Under the pieces are notes generated by a model. The model was not told the DNA's origin. It saw nothing but the letters and a program-made list of their open reading frames with translations, and searched no databases. A stretch of 64,000 bases of DNA from Spartinivicinus ruber (GTDB lineage Bacteria > Pseudomonadota > Gammaproteobacteria > Pseudomonadales > Zooshikellaceae), in the NCBI RefSeq assembly GCF_011009015.1, contig NZ_CP048878.1:2331001-2395000 (forward strand). The letters are read 5' to 3'. The first letter of the stretch is position 1. Each line of letters opens with the position of its first letter. Position numbers and translations under genes: made by a program. Positions 1-9,413 of this stretch are shown here, piece by piece.

Positions 1-868
1 CACGCCAGGCATTAATTCTATTTAAGGTATTTTCTGCATGGGCCGGGCGTTTCATGCTTTTAAGTACAGTTGGGCTAGCATGTTGGAAAGGGATATCCAG
101 ATAGGGCAGAATAATTCCATCTTCCATTAACGGAATAATTTCATCCACATGGGGGTAGGGGTAGACATAATGCAATCTTACCCAGGCACCTAACGATCCT
201 AAACCTTTACATAAGTCGAGCATTTTTGACTTCATAGGGCGACCTTGCCAGAAACCGGTGCGGTATTTGATATCGACACCATAGGCACTGGTATCTTGGG
301 AAATCACTAATAGTTCATTAACGCCCGCTTTGACTAGTCTTTCCGCTTCATCCATCACTTCTCCCACTGGCCGACTGACTAATTTGCCTCGTAAAGAAGG
401 AATAATGCAGAAGGTGCAGCTGTGGTTACAGCCTTCTGAAATTTTTAAATAGGCATAATGGCGCGGAGTTAACTTGATACCTTGTGGGGGGACTAAATCA
501 AGATAAGGATCATGCTGTATGGTTGGAGGCACATACTCATGTACAGCACCAACTACTTCTTCATATTGTTGGGGGCCGGTGACACTTAATACTTGGGGGT
601 GAATGGATTTTATTTGTGCTGCATCTTTACCCATACAGCCTGTTACTATCACTTTGCCATTAGCATCAATGGCTTCACCAATAGCCTCTAAGGATTCAGC
701 TTTAGCTTCGTCAATAAAGCCACAGGTATTAACTACCACTACATCGGCGTCTTGGTAGGTGGGTACAATTTCATAGCCATCTGTCCGTAGCTGGGTCAAA
801 ATACGTTCTGAGTCTACCAGGGCTTTGGGGCAGCCTAAGCTTACAAACCCAACTTTAGGATTTGACAT
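1..868 (-). CDS. rimO: Ribosomal protein S12 methylthiotransferase RimO (3' end cut by window)
   Basis: Radical-SAM enzyme that adds a methylthio group to an aspartate of ribosomal protein S12. Reading down from an ATG at 868, the N-terminus is [20 protein letters not shown], typical of RimO, with conserved cysteines in the UPF0004 domain (SLGCPK, NTCGF, VTGCMG). The radical-SAM cluster motif [10 protein letters not shown] falls near residues 143-152, so both iron-sulfur sites are present. About 289 codons are visible; the rest of the radical-SAM barrel and the C-terminal TRAM domain lie beyond the window edge. RimO is distinguished from MiaB by the SLGCPK(A/N)xVDSE start. The gene is transcribed away from the hydrolase on its other side. 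Confidence 0.96.
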   Translation of the reverse strand, partial: MSNPKVGFVSLGCPKALVDSERILTQLRTDGYEIVPTYQDADVVVVNTCGFIDEAKAESLEAIGEAIDANGKVIVTGCMGKDAAQIKSIHPQVLSVTGPQQYEEVVGAVHEYVPPTIQHDPYLDLVPPQGIKLTPRHYAYLKISEGCNHSCTFCIIPSLRGKLVSRPVGEVMDEAERLVKAGVNELLVISQDTSAYGVDIKYRTGFWQGRPMKSKMLDLCKGLGSLGAWVRLHYVYPYPHVDEIIPLMEDGIILPYLDIPFQHASPTVLKSMKRPAHAENTLNRINAWR

Positions 869-984
869 AATCAGTTATCTCCCAGCAGCTAATAATTTAT
901 ATTAATAGTCAAAAAAAGCGGGCTATTTTACCTAACAACTTTTTGTGTTGCTATGAGCGTGTTAATCAAAGAAGGAGAGCTTTC

Positions 985-1938
985 TTGAACGACTGTCTGG
1001 TTACCCCTCATTCGCATGCCGTATTTTCTGTCGATATTCCTATCACCTCTGGAATAATACGGGCCAATGGCATTAAGCTGGCTTATGAGTCATGGGGAGA
1101 GCCTGGCAAGCCAACGATTTTATTGGTAATGGGCTTATCCTGTCAGATGTGGATGTGGCCAGACCCTTTTGTAGCATTGTTAGTAAAACAAGGTTTCCGG
1201 GTAATTCGCTTTGATAATCGAGATATTGGTGGCTCTAGCAGTGTTAAACAACAGATACCAATTCACTTACCATTGAGTTATGCCAAGTATCGGTTAGGTG
1301 GTTTTCCTGAAGCCCATTACAATTTGCATGATATGGCGCAGGATACCTTAGCCTTAATTAATGGACTGAATTTAATCGATGTGCATTTAGTGGGGGTGTC
1401 TATGGGGGGGATGATTGCCCAACTGTTGGCGGCTAAGTATCCAGATAAATTAGCGAGTTTAACTTTACTGATGACGTCCACTAACCACCCGAACTTGCCC
1501 ACGCCTAATCCTCGATTGATTAAGTTTGTCTTTGCCAGAAAGTTAGCAGGGCGGAACAAACAACGGGTAGTGGATCAGCAACAAGCTATGTGGCAGACCA
1601 TTGGTAGTCCTGCTTACCCAGCTGATCCTGTGATGTTGCGTCAGTTATTGGAAAAATGTTTTGATCGGGATTTTCGGCCAGCGGGAATGATGCGTCAAAC
1701 TCATGCGATTTTAGCGACCGGCTCATTGATTAAATGGACCCGTGAAATCACCATACCTACTCAAATTATTCATGGTATGGCTGACCCACTTATTGCGGTA
1801 AAAGCTAGCACACAATTAAAACAGTTAATACTAGGTGCTAGGCTAGTGACCATTCCAGGCATGGGGCATGATATACCACAAAAGTTGTACCAATCAATTA
1901 GTGACATTATTATTTGTCATGCTAAGGGAGTTAGATAA
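985..1938 (+). CDS. Alpha/beta-fold hydrolase
   Basis: Probable soluble esterase or lipase-like hydrolase; substrate unknown. The nucleophile elbow GVSMGG lies near residue 138, an Asp candidate in HGMADPL near 267 and the catalytic His in GMGHD near 295, giving a full Ser-Asp-His triad. I chose the TTG at 985 because AAGGAGAG stands about six bases in front of it; the frame is open upstream to a TTG at 943 but that one has no ribosome binding site. About 317 residues, usual for the family. No signal peptide is seen. It diverges from rimO and converges with the DMT transporter, nine bases away. Confidence 0.88.
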   Translation: MNDCLVTPHSHAVFSVDIPITSGIIRANGIKLAYESWGEPGKPTILLVMGLSCQMWMWPDPFVALLVKQGFRVIRFDNRDIGGSSSVKQQIPIHLPLSYAKYRLGGFPEAHYNLHDMAQDTLALINGLNLIDVHLVGVSMGGMIAQLLAAKYPDKLASLTLLMTSTNHPNLPTPNPRLIKFVFARKLAGRNKQRVVDQQQAMWQTIGSPAYPADPVMLRQLLEKCFDRDFRPAGMMRQTHAILATGSLIKWTREITIPTQIIHGMADPLIAVKASTQLKQLILGARLVTIPGMGHDIPQKLYQSISDIIICHAKGVR

Positions 1939-1946
1939 TAGTATGC

Positions 1947-2864
1947 TTAGTGAGCAATAGTTTTTTCTCCTTTAACTCTTGCTGAGCTGTCACTTAACCG
2001 TTGTTGCAATAAAATACCAGTAATAATTAATATCAGTCCAACATAAGTTGCAGGGTGAATGACTTCGCCCAGTAAATAATGAATAAAAATCAGTGAAGTA
2101 AAGGGGGCTAAAAAGATTAAATTACTGATTTTGGCGGTATTTTCAGCCAGTTTCATTGCATTGAGCCACAAAATAAAACTAAACCCCATTTCAAATAAGC
2201 CGATGTAAAGTGCACCTGCCATGCCCTGCCAATGAGGGAGGGTAAAGTCAGCAAATATTGCTGTGCTAACAATTAATAAAGGGAAGCCCATTAAAAAACA
2301 AGCCAATAAGCTGACAATAGGATCGTGGTTTTGTTTGGTGTTTAATAACCAATATAAAGCCCAAAACAAGGTGCTAACTAATAAAAATAACACCCCAAGT
2401 GGATCGGAAAAATTTAAACTGAGTAATTCCCCTTTGGTAGAAATGACTAGTACGCCTAAATAACTGACTAAGCAGGCCAAGAACTCTAATAGGGTAATTT
2501 TTTGTTTCAGAATAGGTATTGATAATAGTGTTAAAGTAATAGCCCATGTGTAATTAATGGGTTGAGCTTGCTGGGCAGGTAACAGATCATAACCTTGCAG
2601 TAACAGCAGGTAATAAATAAAGGGGTTCATTGTCCCCAGCAGTAAATAATGAGCAGGCGCTGCTTTGATACAATGATAAACCTGCTTCAGTTTACCTTGC
2701 CAGCCTAGAATGACTGTTAACAAAATAATACAGCATAGGCTGGAGTAGAATAACAACTGAAGTGGATTTAAATGTTGCAGACTGATTTTAAATGCGGTGG
2801 CTACAGTAGACCAAAGCAGTACAGCAGATAGTCCATAAATAGTGGCGAGTTTTTGATTCTTCAT
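1947..2864 (-). CDS. DMT superfamily (EamA-type) transporter
   Basis: Inner-membrane permease of the drug/metabolite transporter superfamily, likely an exporter of a small metabolite; the substrate cannot be read from the sequence. The 305-residue protein has about ten hydrophobic segments in two EamA repeats. The first repeat starts with IYGLSAVLLWSTVATAF, a typical EamA opening, and the second with LGVLFLLVSTLFWALYWL. The C-terminus is short and basic (QQRLSDSSARVKGEKT). It converges with the hydrolase and diverges from the DJ-1 gene across about 100 bases. Confidence 0.88.
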   Translation of the reverse strand: MKNQKLATIYGLSAVLLWSTVATAFKISLQHLNPLQLLFYSSLCCIILLTVILGWQGKLKQVYHCIKAAPAHYLLLGTMNPFIYYLLLLQGYDLLPAQQAQPINYTWAITLTLLSIPILKQKITLLEFLACLVSYLGVLVISTKGELLSLNFSDPLGVLFLLVSTLFWALYWLLNTKQNHDPIVSLLACFLMGFPLLIVSTAIFADFTLPHWQGMAGALYIGLFEMGFSFILWLNAMKLAENTAKISNLIFLAPFTSLIFIHYLLGEVIHPATYVGLILIITGILLQQRLSDSSARVKGEKTIAH

Positions 2865-2966
2865 TTATAACAACTTATTACTTCCATTAGAGAGCGTTTT
2901 TGTGAGAATGCTTTTATCTTGTCATACTATTCTATAAGTACTCGATTTTCTACACTAGGTAATAAC

Positions 2967-3542
2967 ATGAAGAAGGTACTGGTTGCCATTGCTGATGGTA
3001 CAGAAGAATTAGAAGCGGTTTGTATTATTGATGTATTACGCCGTGCGGGTATAGAAGTGACGGTGGCTAGTTGTATGCCAGCAGACTTGTTATTAATTAC
3101 GGCTTCTAGAGGCGTAAAAATTCAGGCAGATTGTCATATTAAGGCCTGTGTTAACCAAACCTATGATTTAATTGTGTTACCGGGTGGGATGCCAGGTGCG
3201 AAACACTTATATGAATGCCAGCCATTGACTGAATTGTTGCAAAAACAAAGGAGTAATAAACAATGGCATGCAGCGATTTGTGCGTCACCTGCTGTAGTGT
3301 TGGCCCAACATGGTTGGTTGCAGGGGGTAAAAGCAACCTGTTATCCTAGTTTTCAAGATAATCTGATAGGGGCACAGGTTGATAAAACTGCGGCGGTGGT
3401 GGTTGATCAGGATAATAAACTGGTTACCAGTCAGGGGCCAGGCACTGCATTAGGCTTTGCCTTGGCCCTGGTTGAAGTCTTACTGGGTAAGGAAAAAGTG
3501 CAGTCAGTCGCTCAACCAATGATTGCAACTTATGCGGCATAA
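2967..3542 (+). CDS. yajL: DJ-1/YajL family protein
   Basis: DJ-1/PfpI superfamily protein, in bacteria linked to protection of thiols and proteins from carbonyl and oxidative damage. The start MKKVLVAIADGTEELEAV is the family signature, so I use the ATG at 2967 rather than an upstream in-frame start at 2919 that adds 16 non-conserved residues. The nucleophile cysteine lies in AAICASPA near residue 105, with the acidic partner in the DGTEE loop near residue 16. At 191 residues it is close to full length for YajL. Its last base abuts the end of the convergent OmpA-like gene. Assignment to YajL rather than another DJ-1 clade rests on the N-terminal motif and length. Confidence 0.9.
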   Translation: MKKVLVAIADGTEELEAVCIIDVLRRAGIEVTVASCMPADLLLITASRGVKIQADCHIKACVNQTYDLIVLPGGMPGAKHLYECQPLTELLQKQRSNKQWHAAICASPAVVLAQHGWLQGVKATCYPSFQDNLIGAQVDKTAAVVVDQDNKLVTSQGPGTALGFALALVEVLLGKEKVQSVAQPMIATYAA

Positions 3543-4250
3543 TTAGTTTTGTGCAACAGTTGCTGTGTTTTCATTGGTGCTGAGTGTCACAACGACTCGA
3601 CGATCTAAGGCATAACCGTCTAAATTTCCCTGTGCAGCTGATGTGTTGTGTTTGCCATGGGCAGTGATATTGATACGTTCTGAAGTAATACCGGCGCTGA
3701 GTAGGTATTGCTTTACTGCCTGGGCCCTAGCGAGTGATAACTGGTAGTTTATCGTATCAGAGCCTCGTTGGTCTGCATAGCCATCTAGCTGAATGGTTAG
3801 GGTTGGATTGGCTGTTAAAATCGTTACCCAATGATCAAGCAGCTCTAAATGGGAAGTGGGTATGCGGCTCTCGGCGGTATGAAATAGAACAGGAAATTGT
3901 GCTGTTTGTTTTTGACTCATTACCCAGTAACTGTCTTCATTAATAGACTCGCTACCAGCTTGGTTTGCAGCAAGCTGTTCTCTGAGTAATTCAATTTCCT
4001 GTTGGGCGCTAATTAGTGCAGCTTCATTCGCTTCAGCCTGGTCTGCCATGGCGAATTTTTCAGTGATTCCATCCCCAACAGCGGCTCCGATTACGGCACC
4101 AAAAGGGCCACCCGCTAAGGCACCAATCACCATACCTGATCCTACCCCCATTAATTTATCACCAGCACTGGCTTTAGGCTCTTTAGCCAAAACGGTGGTA
4201 GATAAACAACTAGTGGCGACTAAGATGCAAGCAAATTTTGCCAGTCTCAT
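3543..4250 (-). CDS. OmpA-family protein with glycine zipper
   Basis: Envelope protein likely bound to peptidoglycan. A signal peptide (MRLAKFACILVATSCLSTTVLA) is followed by a glycine-zipper hydrophobic segment around residues 30-62 (GSGMVIGALAGGPFGAVIGA), a coiled-coil stretch near 70-97 and a C-terminal OmpA domain from about 115. The OmpA domain carries the diagnostic LDGYADQRGS and NYQLSLARAQAVKQYL motifs and an ALDRRVVV end. There is no cysteine in a lipobox position, so it is not a Pal lipoprotein. It is monocistronic as far as can be seen and runs toward the DJ-1 gene. Confidence 0.87.
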   Translation of the reverse strand: MRLAKFACILVATSCLSTTVLAKEPKASAGDKLMGVGSGMVIGALAGGPFGAVIGAAVGDGITEKFAMADQAEANEAALISAQQEIELLREQLAANQAGSESINEDSYWVMSQKQTAQFPVLFHTAESRIPTSHLELLDHWVTILTANPTLTIQLDGYADQRGSDTINYQLSLARAQAVKQYLLSAGITSERINITAHGKHNTSAAQGNLDGYALDRRVVVTLSTNENTATVAQN

Positions 4251-4418
4251 GGTATTTCCTATGTTTCAATCTGATTACTAAATACAGCAGTTATGAAGTA
4301 GATTCCAAACACTGCTCTGTTAAGGTTATTGAAACAAAAGAAAGCGACTATCTAATATTCATATTAAGACAGTTGTCGGTAATAAAAAGGCAAAATATGG
4401 CATTAGCTTTTGGGCTAG

Positions 4419-4733
4419 TTAGTTAGACTTCTGCTTTAAGTGGTAACAACCATCAATAAACTGGTCGAAGTATAGGCCCAGGTTAGGATGGTTAATTTGT
4501 TCCTCAGTAGTATCAGACTCTAAATTTTTTTCAGCCACATAGGTTTGATGGACCGCTTTATCTACTAAAACGTGATACCAAGGTTTATTTTTTGGTGGGT
4601 GGCTTTTAGCCATAGTCTGATACCATTCTTCAGACAACATAAAGGAAGGGTCGATATTAATGATGACACCTCGATAATTAAAAAGCTTATGATGGATCAG
4701 TTGTCCAATCGAAAACTTTGCTTTCTCAGCCAT
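4419..4733 (-). CDS. hspQ: Heat shock protein HspQ
   Basis: Small cytoplasmic heat-shock protein (YccV-like, hemimethylated-DNA-binding fold) that in E. coli modulates Lon and affects DnaA stability. The 104-residue protein has the family core AKFSIGQLIHHKLFNYRGVI, then NKPWYHVLVDKAVHQTYVAEKNLE, which matches HspQ closely in order and spacing. Length is usual. No partner gene is apparent; the DUF2244 gene diverges from it across about 115 bases. Confidence 0.93.
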   Translation of the reverse strand: MAEKAKFSIGQLIHHKLFNYRGVIINIDPSFMLSEEWYQTMAKSHPPKNKPWYHVLVDKAVHQTYVAEKNLESDTTEEQINHPNLGLYFDQFIDGCYHLKQKSN

Positions 4734-4848
4734 AGCATCCTTAGCTTTTATGCTTCCTTACTATAAAGTAAGTGGGTTTTTAGAGACAGACTACTTGAAC
4801 TAAGCTTAGACATTAAGTGAGTGTTTTGCTTGTAGGTAGAGCTAGAAA

Positions 4849-5340
4849 ATGGTTGCTGTGGAGCAGAACAAACAAGCAGGCTTTGTTATTTGGTTACGGT
4901 CTAATCAATCGTTAAGTTGGCGAGCTAATTTGCAAGTTTGGGGAGCAATTGCTGTATTAAGCATGCTCATAGCAATAGGTTTCGCCTTGGTGGGGGCATG
5001 GGTAGTGTTACCCTTTGCTGGTTTAGAGCTATTGTGTTTAGCTATCGGCTTATATTACACCGCTTGGCAGGCCAGCCGACAGCAGAGAATATATTTTACT
5101 CTCGATCAGGTTTTCATCGAAAAAGGGCGTCGGTGCATAGAGCAACGTTATGTGCTCCAGCGAGAGTGGACGATTGTACAAGTAGGTCGTCCTTTGTATA
5201 GCTGGGGAATGGATGAGATAAGCTTATGTTATCGAGACGAATCAATTCCCGTAGGTGAGTTTTTAAATCAAGTTGATAGAGCATTATTGGTTGAGCACTT
5301 GAAGCAAAATGGTCTAATGGTTGAAACCTACCATAGCTAG
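4849..5340 (+). CDS. DUF2244 membrane protein
   Basis: Small inner-membrane protein of unknown function. Two adjacent hydrophobic segments near residues 30-52 and 55-75 are followed by a soluble domain. The pattern SNQSLSWRANL at the start and QLARL-like terminal segment are those of the DUF2244 family as I recall it. In proteobacteria this family often sits beside cytochrome oxidase genes, but no oxidase gene is visible here. It is followed 41 bases later by the DUF503 gene, possibly in one transcript. Confidence 0.78.
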   Translation: MVAVEQNKQAGFVIWLRSNQSLSWRANLQVWGAIAVLSMLIAIGFALVGAWVVLPFAGLELLCLAIGLYYTAWQASRQQRIYFTLDQVFIEKGRRCIEQRYVLQREWTIVQVGRPLYSWGMDEISLCYRDESIPVGEFLNQVDRALLVEHLKQNGLMVETYHS

Positions 5341-5381
5341 TGCTAAATGCTACTTAATTTAAAGGATGCAGCATTAGTCTT

Positions 5382-5660
5382 ATGGTCATTCAGTTACTCA
5401 CATTACACTTTCGTTTACCGGGTTGTCGGTCGCTTAAAGAAAAGCGCGGACGTTTGCGTGGTATTAAAGATAAATTTGGCAAAATGACCAATGTGGCTGT
5501 CACTGAATCGAACTTACATGACCAACATCAGCAGGCAGAATGGAGTGTTATTATTATGGCAAGTAATCAAACAATGGTAGACCGCATGATCGCTCAATTG
5601 GAGCTAGCTATTGACCAATTCGATGCAATATTAATTAAGATAACCAGAGAGCGGTTATAA
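5382..5660 (+). CDS. DUF503 family protein
   Basis: Small cytoplasmic protein of the DUF503 (YlxP-like) family, function not established. The 92 residues carry the family hallmark CRSLKEKRGRLRGIKDK near the N-terminus, VAVTESNLHDQHQQAEW in the middle and the predicted ferredoxin-like alternation. In many bacteria the relative YlxP is linked to ribosome or translation operons; here it stands between DUF2244 and a binding protein, 11 bases before the latter. Confidence 0.85.
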   Translation: MVIQLLTLHFRLPGCRSLKEKRGRLRGIKDKFGKMTNVAVTESNLHDQHQQAEWSVIIMASNQTMVDRMIAQLELAIDQFDAILIKITRERL

Positions 5661-5671
5661 GACACAATATA

Positions 5672-6646
5672 ATGAAAAAAACAACATTATCCTTTACTAT
5701 TGCTGGTATCATTTTATTGCTCATCATCAGTATTGGTTTTGCCATCTGGGTAGGGGGAAAAAAGCGCTGTTTTTATGTGGCCTCTTATCATAAAGGTTAT
5801 CCTTGGCAAGATGGTTTAGCTGCCGCTGTAGAAGAAGGACTATCGGGTTATTGCCGACTTAAGTCGTTTTATTTAGACACCATTCGTCAGTCCAGTGAAT
5901 TGAATAAGCAAACTATGGCTAAGCAAGCCTGGGCAATAATTCAAGACTGGCAACCCAATATTGTCATTGCCAGTGATGATAATGCGTCACAATACTTAGT
6001 GGAGCCTTACTTAAAGGGGAGTAAAATACCTGTGGTATTTTGTGGAGTAAATTTCTCAGCAGAAAAATATGGTTACCCTTATCCTAATGTGACAGGCATG
6101 GTGGAGTTTGAACCAATTCGGCCGATGATGGTGCAGTTGAAGAAGGTTAGGCCATCGATTAAAACTGGCGTTATGATTGCTGCCCATCGTATTACTAATA
6201 GTAAACTGCATGCTAACTTAGCAGCACTTGCTGATGAGTTCGATGTCACCCTTGATATTCGCTGGGTAAACAGTTTTGATCAATTAAAAACAGTGTTTTT
6301 AGACAGTCAGCAATATGATTTTATTTATATACCCAACAATCATGATTTGAAAGACTGGGATGAAGGAACGGCTAGAAAATTTTTTCATACAACGACTACC
6401 ACTACTATTACTGTGTCTACCGCTCGTTGGATGCAGCCATTTGTTATGCTATCTTTTTTTCACTTACCAGAAGAACAAGGTTATTATGCCGCAAATACTG
6501 CATTAAAAATAATGGCAGGTACCTCTCCTGCAGACATACCCATTACCACTAATAAAGACTGGCGAGTAAAAGTGAATCAGGTATTACTTGATAAAATTCA
6601 ACTGCAATTACCTAGTAACTTTAAACACTTCATTGAAACAGAATAA
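5672..6646 (+). CDS. Membrane-anchored ABC-type substrate-binding protein
   Basis: Periplasmic-binding-protein-like protein of the ABC_sub_bind type. An uncleaved-looking hydrophobic anchor spans residues 7-29, after which the two-lobed domain runs to the end (FYVASYHKGYPWQDGL, IVIASDDNASQYLVEPY, PVVFCGVNFS). No permease or ATPase gene is near, so it may act as a sensor rather than a transporter part. A run of Thr residues (HTTTTTTITVS) sits in lobe two. It follows the DUF503 gene by 11 bases and may be co-transcribed. The ligand is unknown. Confidence 0.75.
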   Translation: MKKTTLSFTIAGIILLLIISIGFAIWVGGKKRCFYVASYHKGYPWQDGLAAAVEEGLSGYCRLKSFYLDTIRQSSELNKQTMAKQAWAIIQDWQPNIVIASDDNASQYLVEPYLKGSKIPVVFCGVNFSAEKYGYPYPNVTGMVEFEPIRPMMVQLKKVRPSIKTGVMIAAHRITNSKLHANLAALADEFDVTLDIRWVNSFDQLKTVFLDSQQYDFIYIPNNHDLKDWDEGTARKFFHTTTTTTITVSTARWMQPFVMLSFFHLPEEQGYYAANTALKIMAGTSPADIPITTNKDWRVKVNQVLLDKIQLQLPSNFKHFIETE

Positions 6647-7031
6647 ATACTAATAAACACATTTGAGCATGGCGCTTTTATTTAGGAGGGTGACTATATA
6701 TTAGCAGCGGTGATTTCAACTTGTGCTTAGTTGAATATTGAATAGATATGTTGAATGAAATAATGACTACTTTTTTCGTATGATACTTATAATGCTAGTT
6801 CTCAAAGAATGAGTTTTGGCTACAGTTAATGTGTTGTGCATTCAGTGCAATAGTGATCAAGTGAAAAAATCAGACTATTAGGTTGTTATTCAGGTTATTG
6901 ATATTATCAATTGACAAAACTAATGAAGGGCGTTTTTAATTAAAATAATCACCTTTAGTGATTGAAATAAAAAAGTGATTCATTAGAAAAATAAATCAGC
7001 TGATATAGTTGTATGATTTTGGATGATCTAT
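6647..7031. other. Intergenic stretch without a recognised gene
   Basis: About 385 AT-rich bases between the binding protein and the end of the LysR gene. I see no open frame of useful length, no tRNA and no clear hairpin with a T-tract. It must hold the ends of both flanking transcripts. Confidence 0.5.
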
Positions 7032-7883
7032 TTAGTGGCTTGATGAGCTATAACATTGTTTACAGCGATCAACTAACACTTTTAATGGACCTTCAAGGGG
7101 GGCATGTTCCCTATAGGCCAGTACAATTTGGTGGCTAATGTTTAACTCGTCTAAAGGCAATAACACAATATCTACTCTTTTTTTTGTGTTTTCCCAATCT
7201 GGCACAAATGCGGCTCCAACCCCGGCACTTACTAATGCTAAGGCGTACTCAATAGTGCGAATATGGGCTCGGTTATTCAAATAAATATTTTGTTGAGCTA
7301 AGGCCTGCTTTAATTTTGTGAGGGCATCACAAGGGGGGCGGTTAATAAAGGGTAACCCAGCTAGATCAGTAAAGTTAATTGATGTTTGATTTGATAATGG
7401 GTGATCAATGGGTAATGCAATCATATAACAATCCTGCCAAATTGGTTGAGCGCATTCCTGTTGGCTGATTAAGCTGCTATCAATAATACGAGCATCACAA
7501 GGCTCTTCAGGGTTAACTAAGGTGAGCTCTAAGGCATCGACAGCACTGGTAAGTTCCTTTAGTAACCTACTCATCCGCTCAGCCCCTAGTGATCGCATTA
7601 ACCCCAAGCGAAAGGGAAGTGGCGTAGGCTCTCTGGCAAAGGTTTGTTGAATGGCTTTGGCATCATTGGTTAGCCTTTTGGCCATGGGGTAAAGCTGATG
7701 GCCTTCTTCTGTTGGCTCAACCCCTTTGGGGTGGCGAAGAAATAATGGGGTATTCAGTGACTCTTCTAGCTGATGAATAGCAGCCGAAATAGAGGGTTGG
7801 GCGACAAAGCAAGCTCTTGCTGCTGCACTAATATTGCGTAGCTCATAAACGGTAATAAAGTAGTTCAGTGAACGCAGATCCAT
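7032..7883 (-). CDS. LysR-family regulator, probable activator of gcdH (GcdR-like)
   Basis: DNA-binding regulator with an N-terminal winged helix-turn-helix (MDLRSLNYFITVYELRNISAAA, then SISAAIHQLEESLNTPLFLR) and a C-terminal effector domain. At 283 residues it is slightly short for a LysR protein. It is divergent from gcdH with about 137 bases between, the usual LysR arrangement, and a LysR regulator called GcdR flanks gcdH in pseudomonads. I infer that it senses glutarate or glutaryl-CoA-related compounds and acts from the shared intergenic region; no operator was resolved. Confidence 0.85.
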   Translation of the reverse strand: MDLRSLNYFITVYELRNISAAARACFVAQPSISAAIHQLEESLNTPLFLRHPKGVEPTEEGHQLYPMAKRLTNDAKAIQQTFAREPTPLPFRLGLMRSLGAERMSRLLKELTSAVDALELTLVNPEEPCDARIIDSSLISQQECAQPIWQDCYMIALPIDHPLSNQTSINFTDLAGLPFINRPPCDALTKLKQALAQQNIYLNNRAHIRTIEYALALVSAGVGAAFVPDWENTKKRVDIVLLPLDELNISHQIVLAYREHAPLEGPLKVLVDRCKQCYSSSSH

Positions 7884-8020
7884 AGCTTTTACCTATATCC
7901 GGCAAAGTTAAACAATATTTTAACCTAATTTTAAAACATCGTATCCTCGCTATAAACGACAATTGGGTGGTTTTAGCCCAGGATAGGAAATTACTATAAG
8001 ATAGAAGGTAGTCACTCATA

Positions 8021-9202
8021 ATGGACAAGCATAAACCGGCCTTTAACTGGCAAGACCCATTTTTTTTGGATGAGCAACTCACCGAAGAAGAACGTATGGT
8101 CAGGCAAACTGCCTTTGACTATGCGCAAAAGCGGCTAATGCCTCGGGTGCAGCAAGCTAATCGGGATGAAGTGTTTGATCGAGATATTTTATTTGAGCTG
8201 GGAGAACTCGGTTTGTTGGGCTCAACCTTACCCTCCGAGTATGGCTGTGCGGGTGTTAATCATGTGTGTTATGGACTAACCGCTCGGGAAATTGAGCGGG
8301 TTGATAGTGGTTATCGTTCTGCGATGAGTGTGCAGTCCTCGTTGGTAATGCACCCTATATATAGCTACGGTAGTGAAGCCCAACGGAAGAAGTATTTACC
8401 CAAATTAGCCACTGGAGAGTGGGTAGGCTGTTTTGGTTTAACCGAGCCAGATTCTGGCTCAGACCCCGCGAGTATGAGAACTAAAGCTGAAAAGGTGGTA
8501 GATGGCTATCGGCTTAACGGGAGTAAAATGTGGATTACCAACTCGCCAATCGCTGATGTATTTATTGTGTGGGCAAAACTGGATGGTGATGTACGAGGGT
8601 TTATTTTAGAAAAAGGTACCCCGGGTTTATCAGCCCCGAAAATAGAAGGGAAGTTTTCTTTACGGGCGTCCATTACGGGCGAAATTGTGATGGAAGATGT
8701 AGTAGTGCCTGAAGAACAACTGTTGCCTAACGTTAAAGGGATTAAAGGACCCTTTGGCTGTTTGAATAAAGCGCGCTATGGAATTGCCTGGGGAGCATTA
8801 GGTGCTGCAGAATTTTGTTGGCTGCAAGCGCGGCAATATACCCTGGATCGTAAACAATTTGGCCGGCCATTGGCAGCTAACCAACTGATTCAATTGAAAC
8901 TGGCAAATATGCAAACGGAAATAAGCCTAGGACTACAAGGTTGTTTAAGAGCTGGTCGACTAATGGACGACAACCGTTGTCCACCAGAATTAATTTCCTT
9001 ATTAAAACGCAACTCTTGTGGTAAGGCATTAGAGATAGCCCGTGTAGCAAGGGATATGCATGGTGGGAATGGTATTTCTGATGAGTTTCATGTTATCCGG
9101 CATGTCATGAATTTAGAGGCGGTGAATACTTATGAAGGGACTCATGATATTCATGCGTTAATTTTGGGTAGGGCTCAGACAGGAATACAGGCATTTAGTT
9201 AA
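8021..9202 (+). CDS. gcdH: Glutaryl-CoA dehydrogenase
   Basis: FAD enzyme that oxidises and decarboxylates glutaryl-CoA to crotonyl-CoA in lysine, tryptophan and glutarate breakdown. The 393-residue protein follows the GcdH pattern throughout: [18 protein letters not shown] at the start, the acyl-CoA dehydrogenase signatures [14 protein letters not shown] and [13 protein letters not shown], and [20 protein letters not shown]. The catalytic base is the Glu of [10 protein letters not shown] near residue 372. The N-terminus and this motif separate it from other acyl-CoA dehydrogenases. A LysR gene diverges from it; the usual CoA-transferase gcdG is not adjacent. Confidence 0.95.
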   Translation: MDKHKPAFNWQDPFFLDEQLTEEERMVRQTAFDYAQKRLMPRVQQANRDEVFDRDILFELGELGLLGSTLPSEYGCAGVNHVCYGLTAREIERVDSGYRSAMSVQSSLVMHPIYSYGSEAQRKKYLPKLATGEWVGCFGLTEPDSGSDPASMRTKAEKVVDGYRLNGSKMWITNSPIADVFIVWAKLDGDVRGFILEKGTPGLSAPKIEGKFSLRASITGEIVMEDVVVPEEQLLPNVKGIKGPFGCLNKARYGIAWGALGAAEFCWLQARQYTLDRKQFGRPLAANQLIQLKLANMQTEISLGLQGCLRAGRLMDDNRCPPELISLLKRNSCGKALEIARVARDMHGGNGISDEFHVIRHVMNLEAVNTYEGTHDIHALILGRAQTGIQAFS

Positions 9203-9413
9203 TTTGACTTATAAATAAATATACTCAAAGTTAACTTCTTTCATGACTGAAGGTTACCACTAAGAGATGTTGAAAATAAGTCTAGTGTTTGATAAGGAAT
9301 AACAAACTACAGAAAATAGCCTGTTACCCCATATTCACTTGCTTTAGTGATAACTTTTAGTTATTCGCAAAGAGTATCAATAAGACAGAGGTTGGGTGTC
9401 GCGAGGATAGGTG

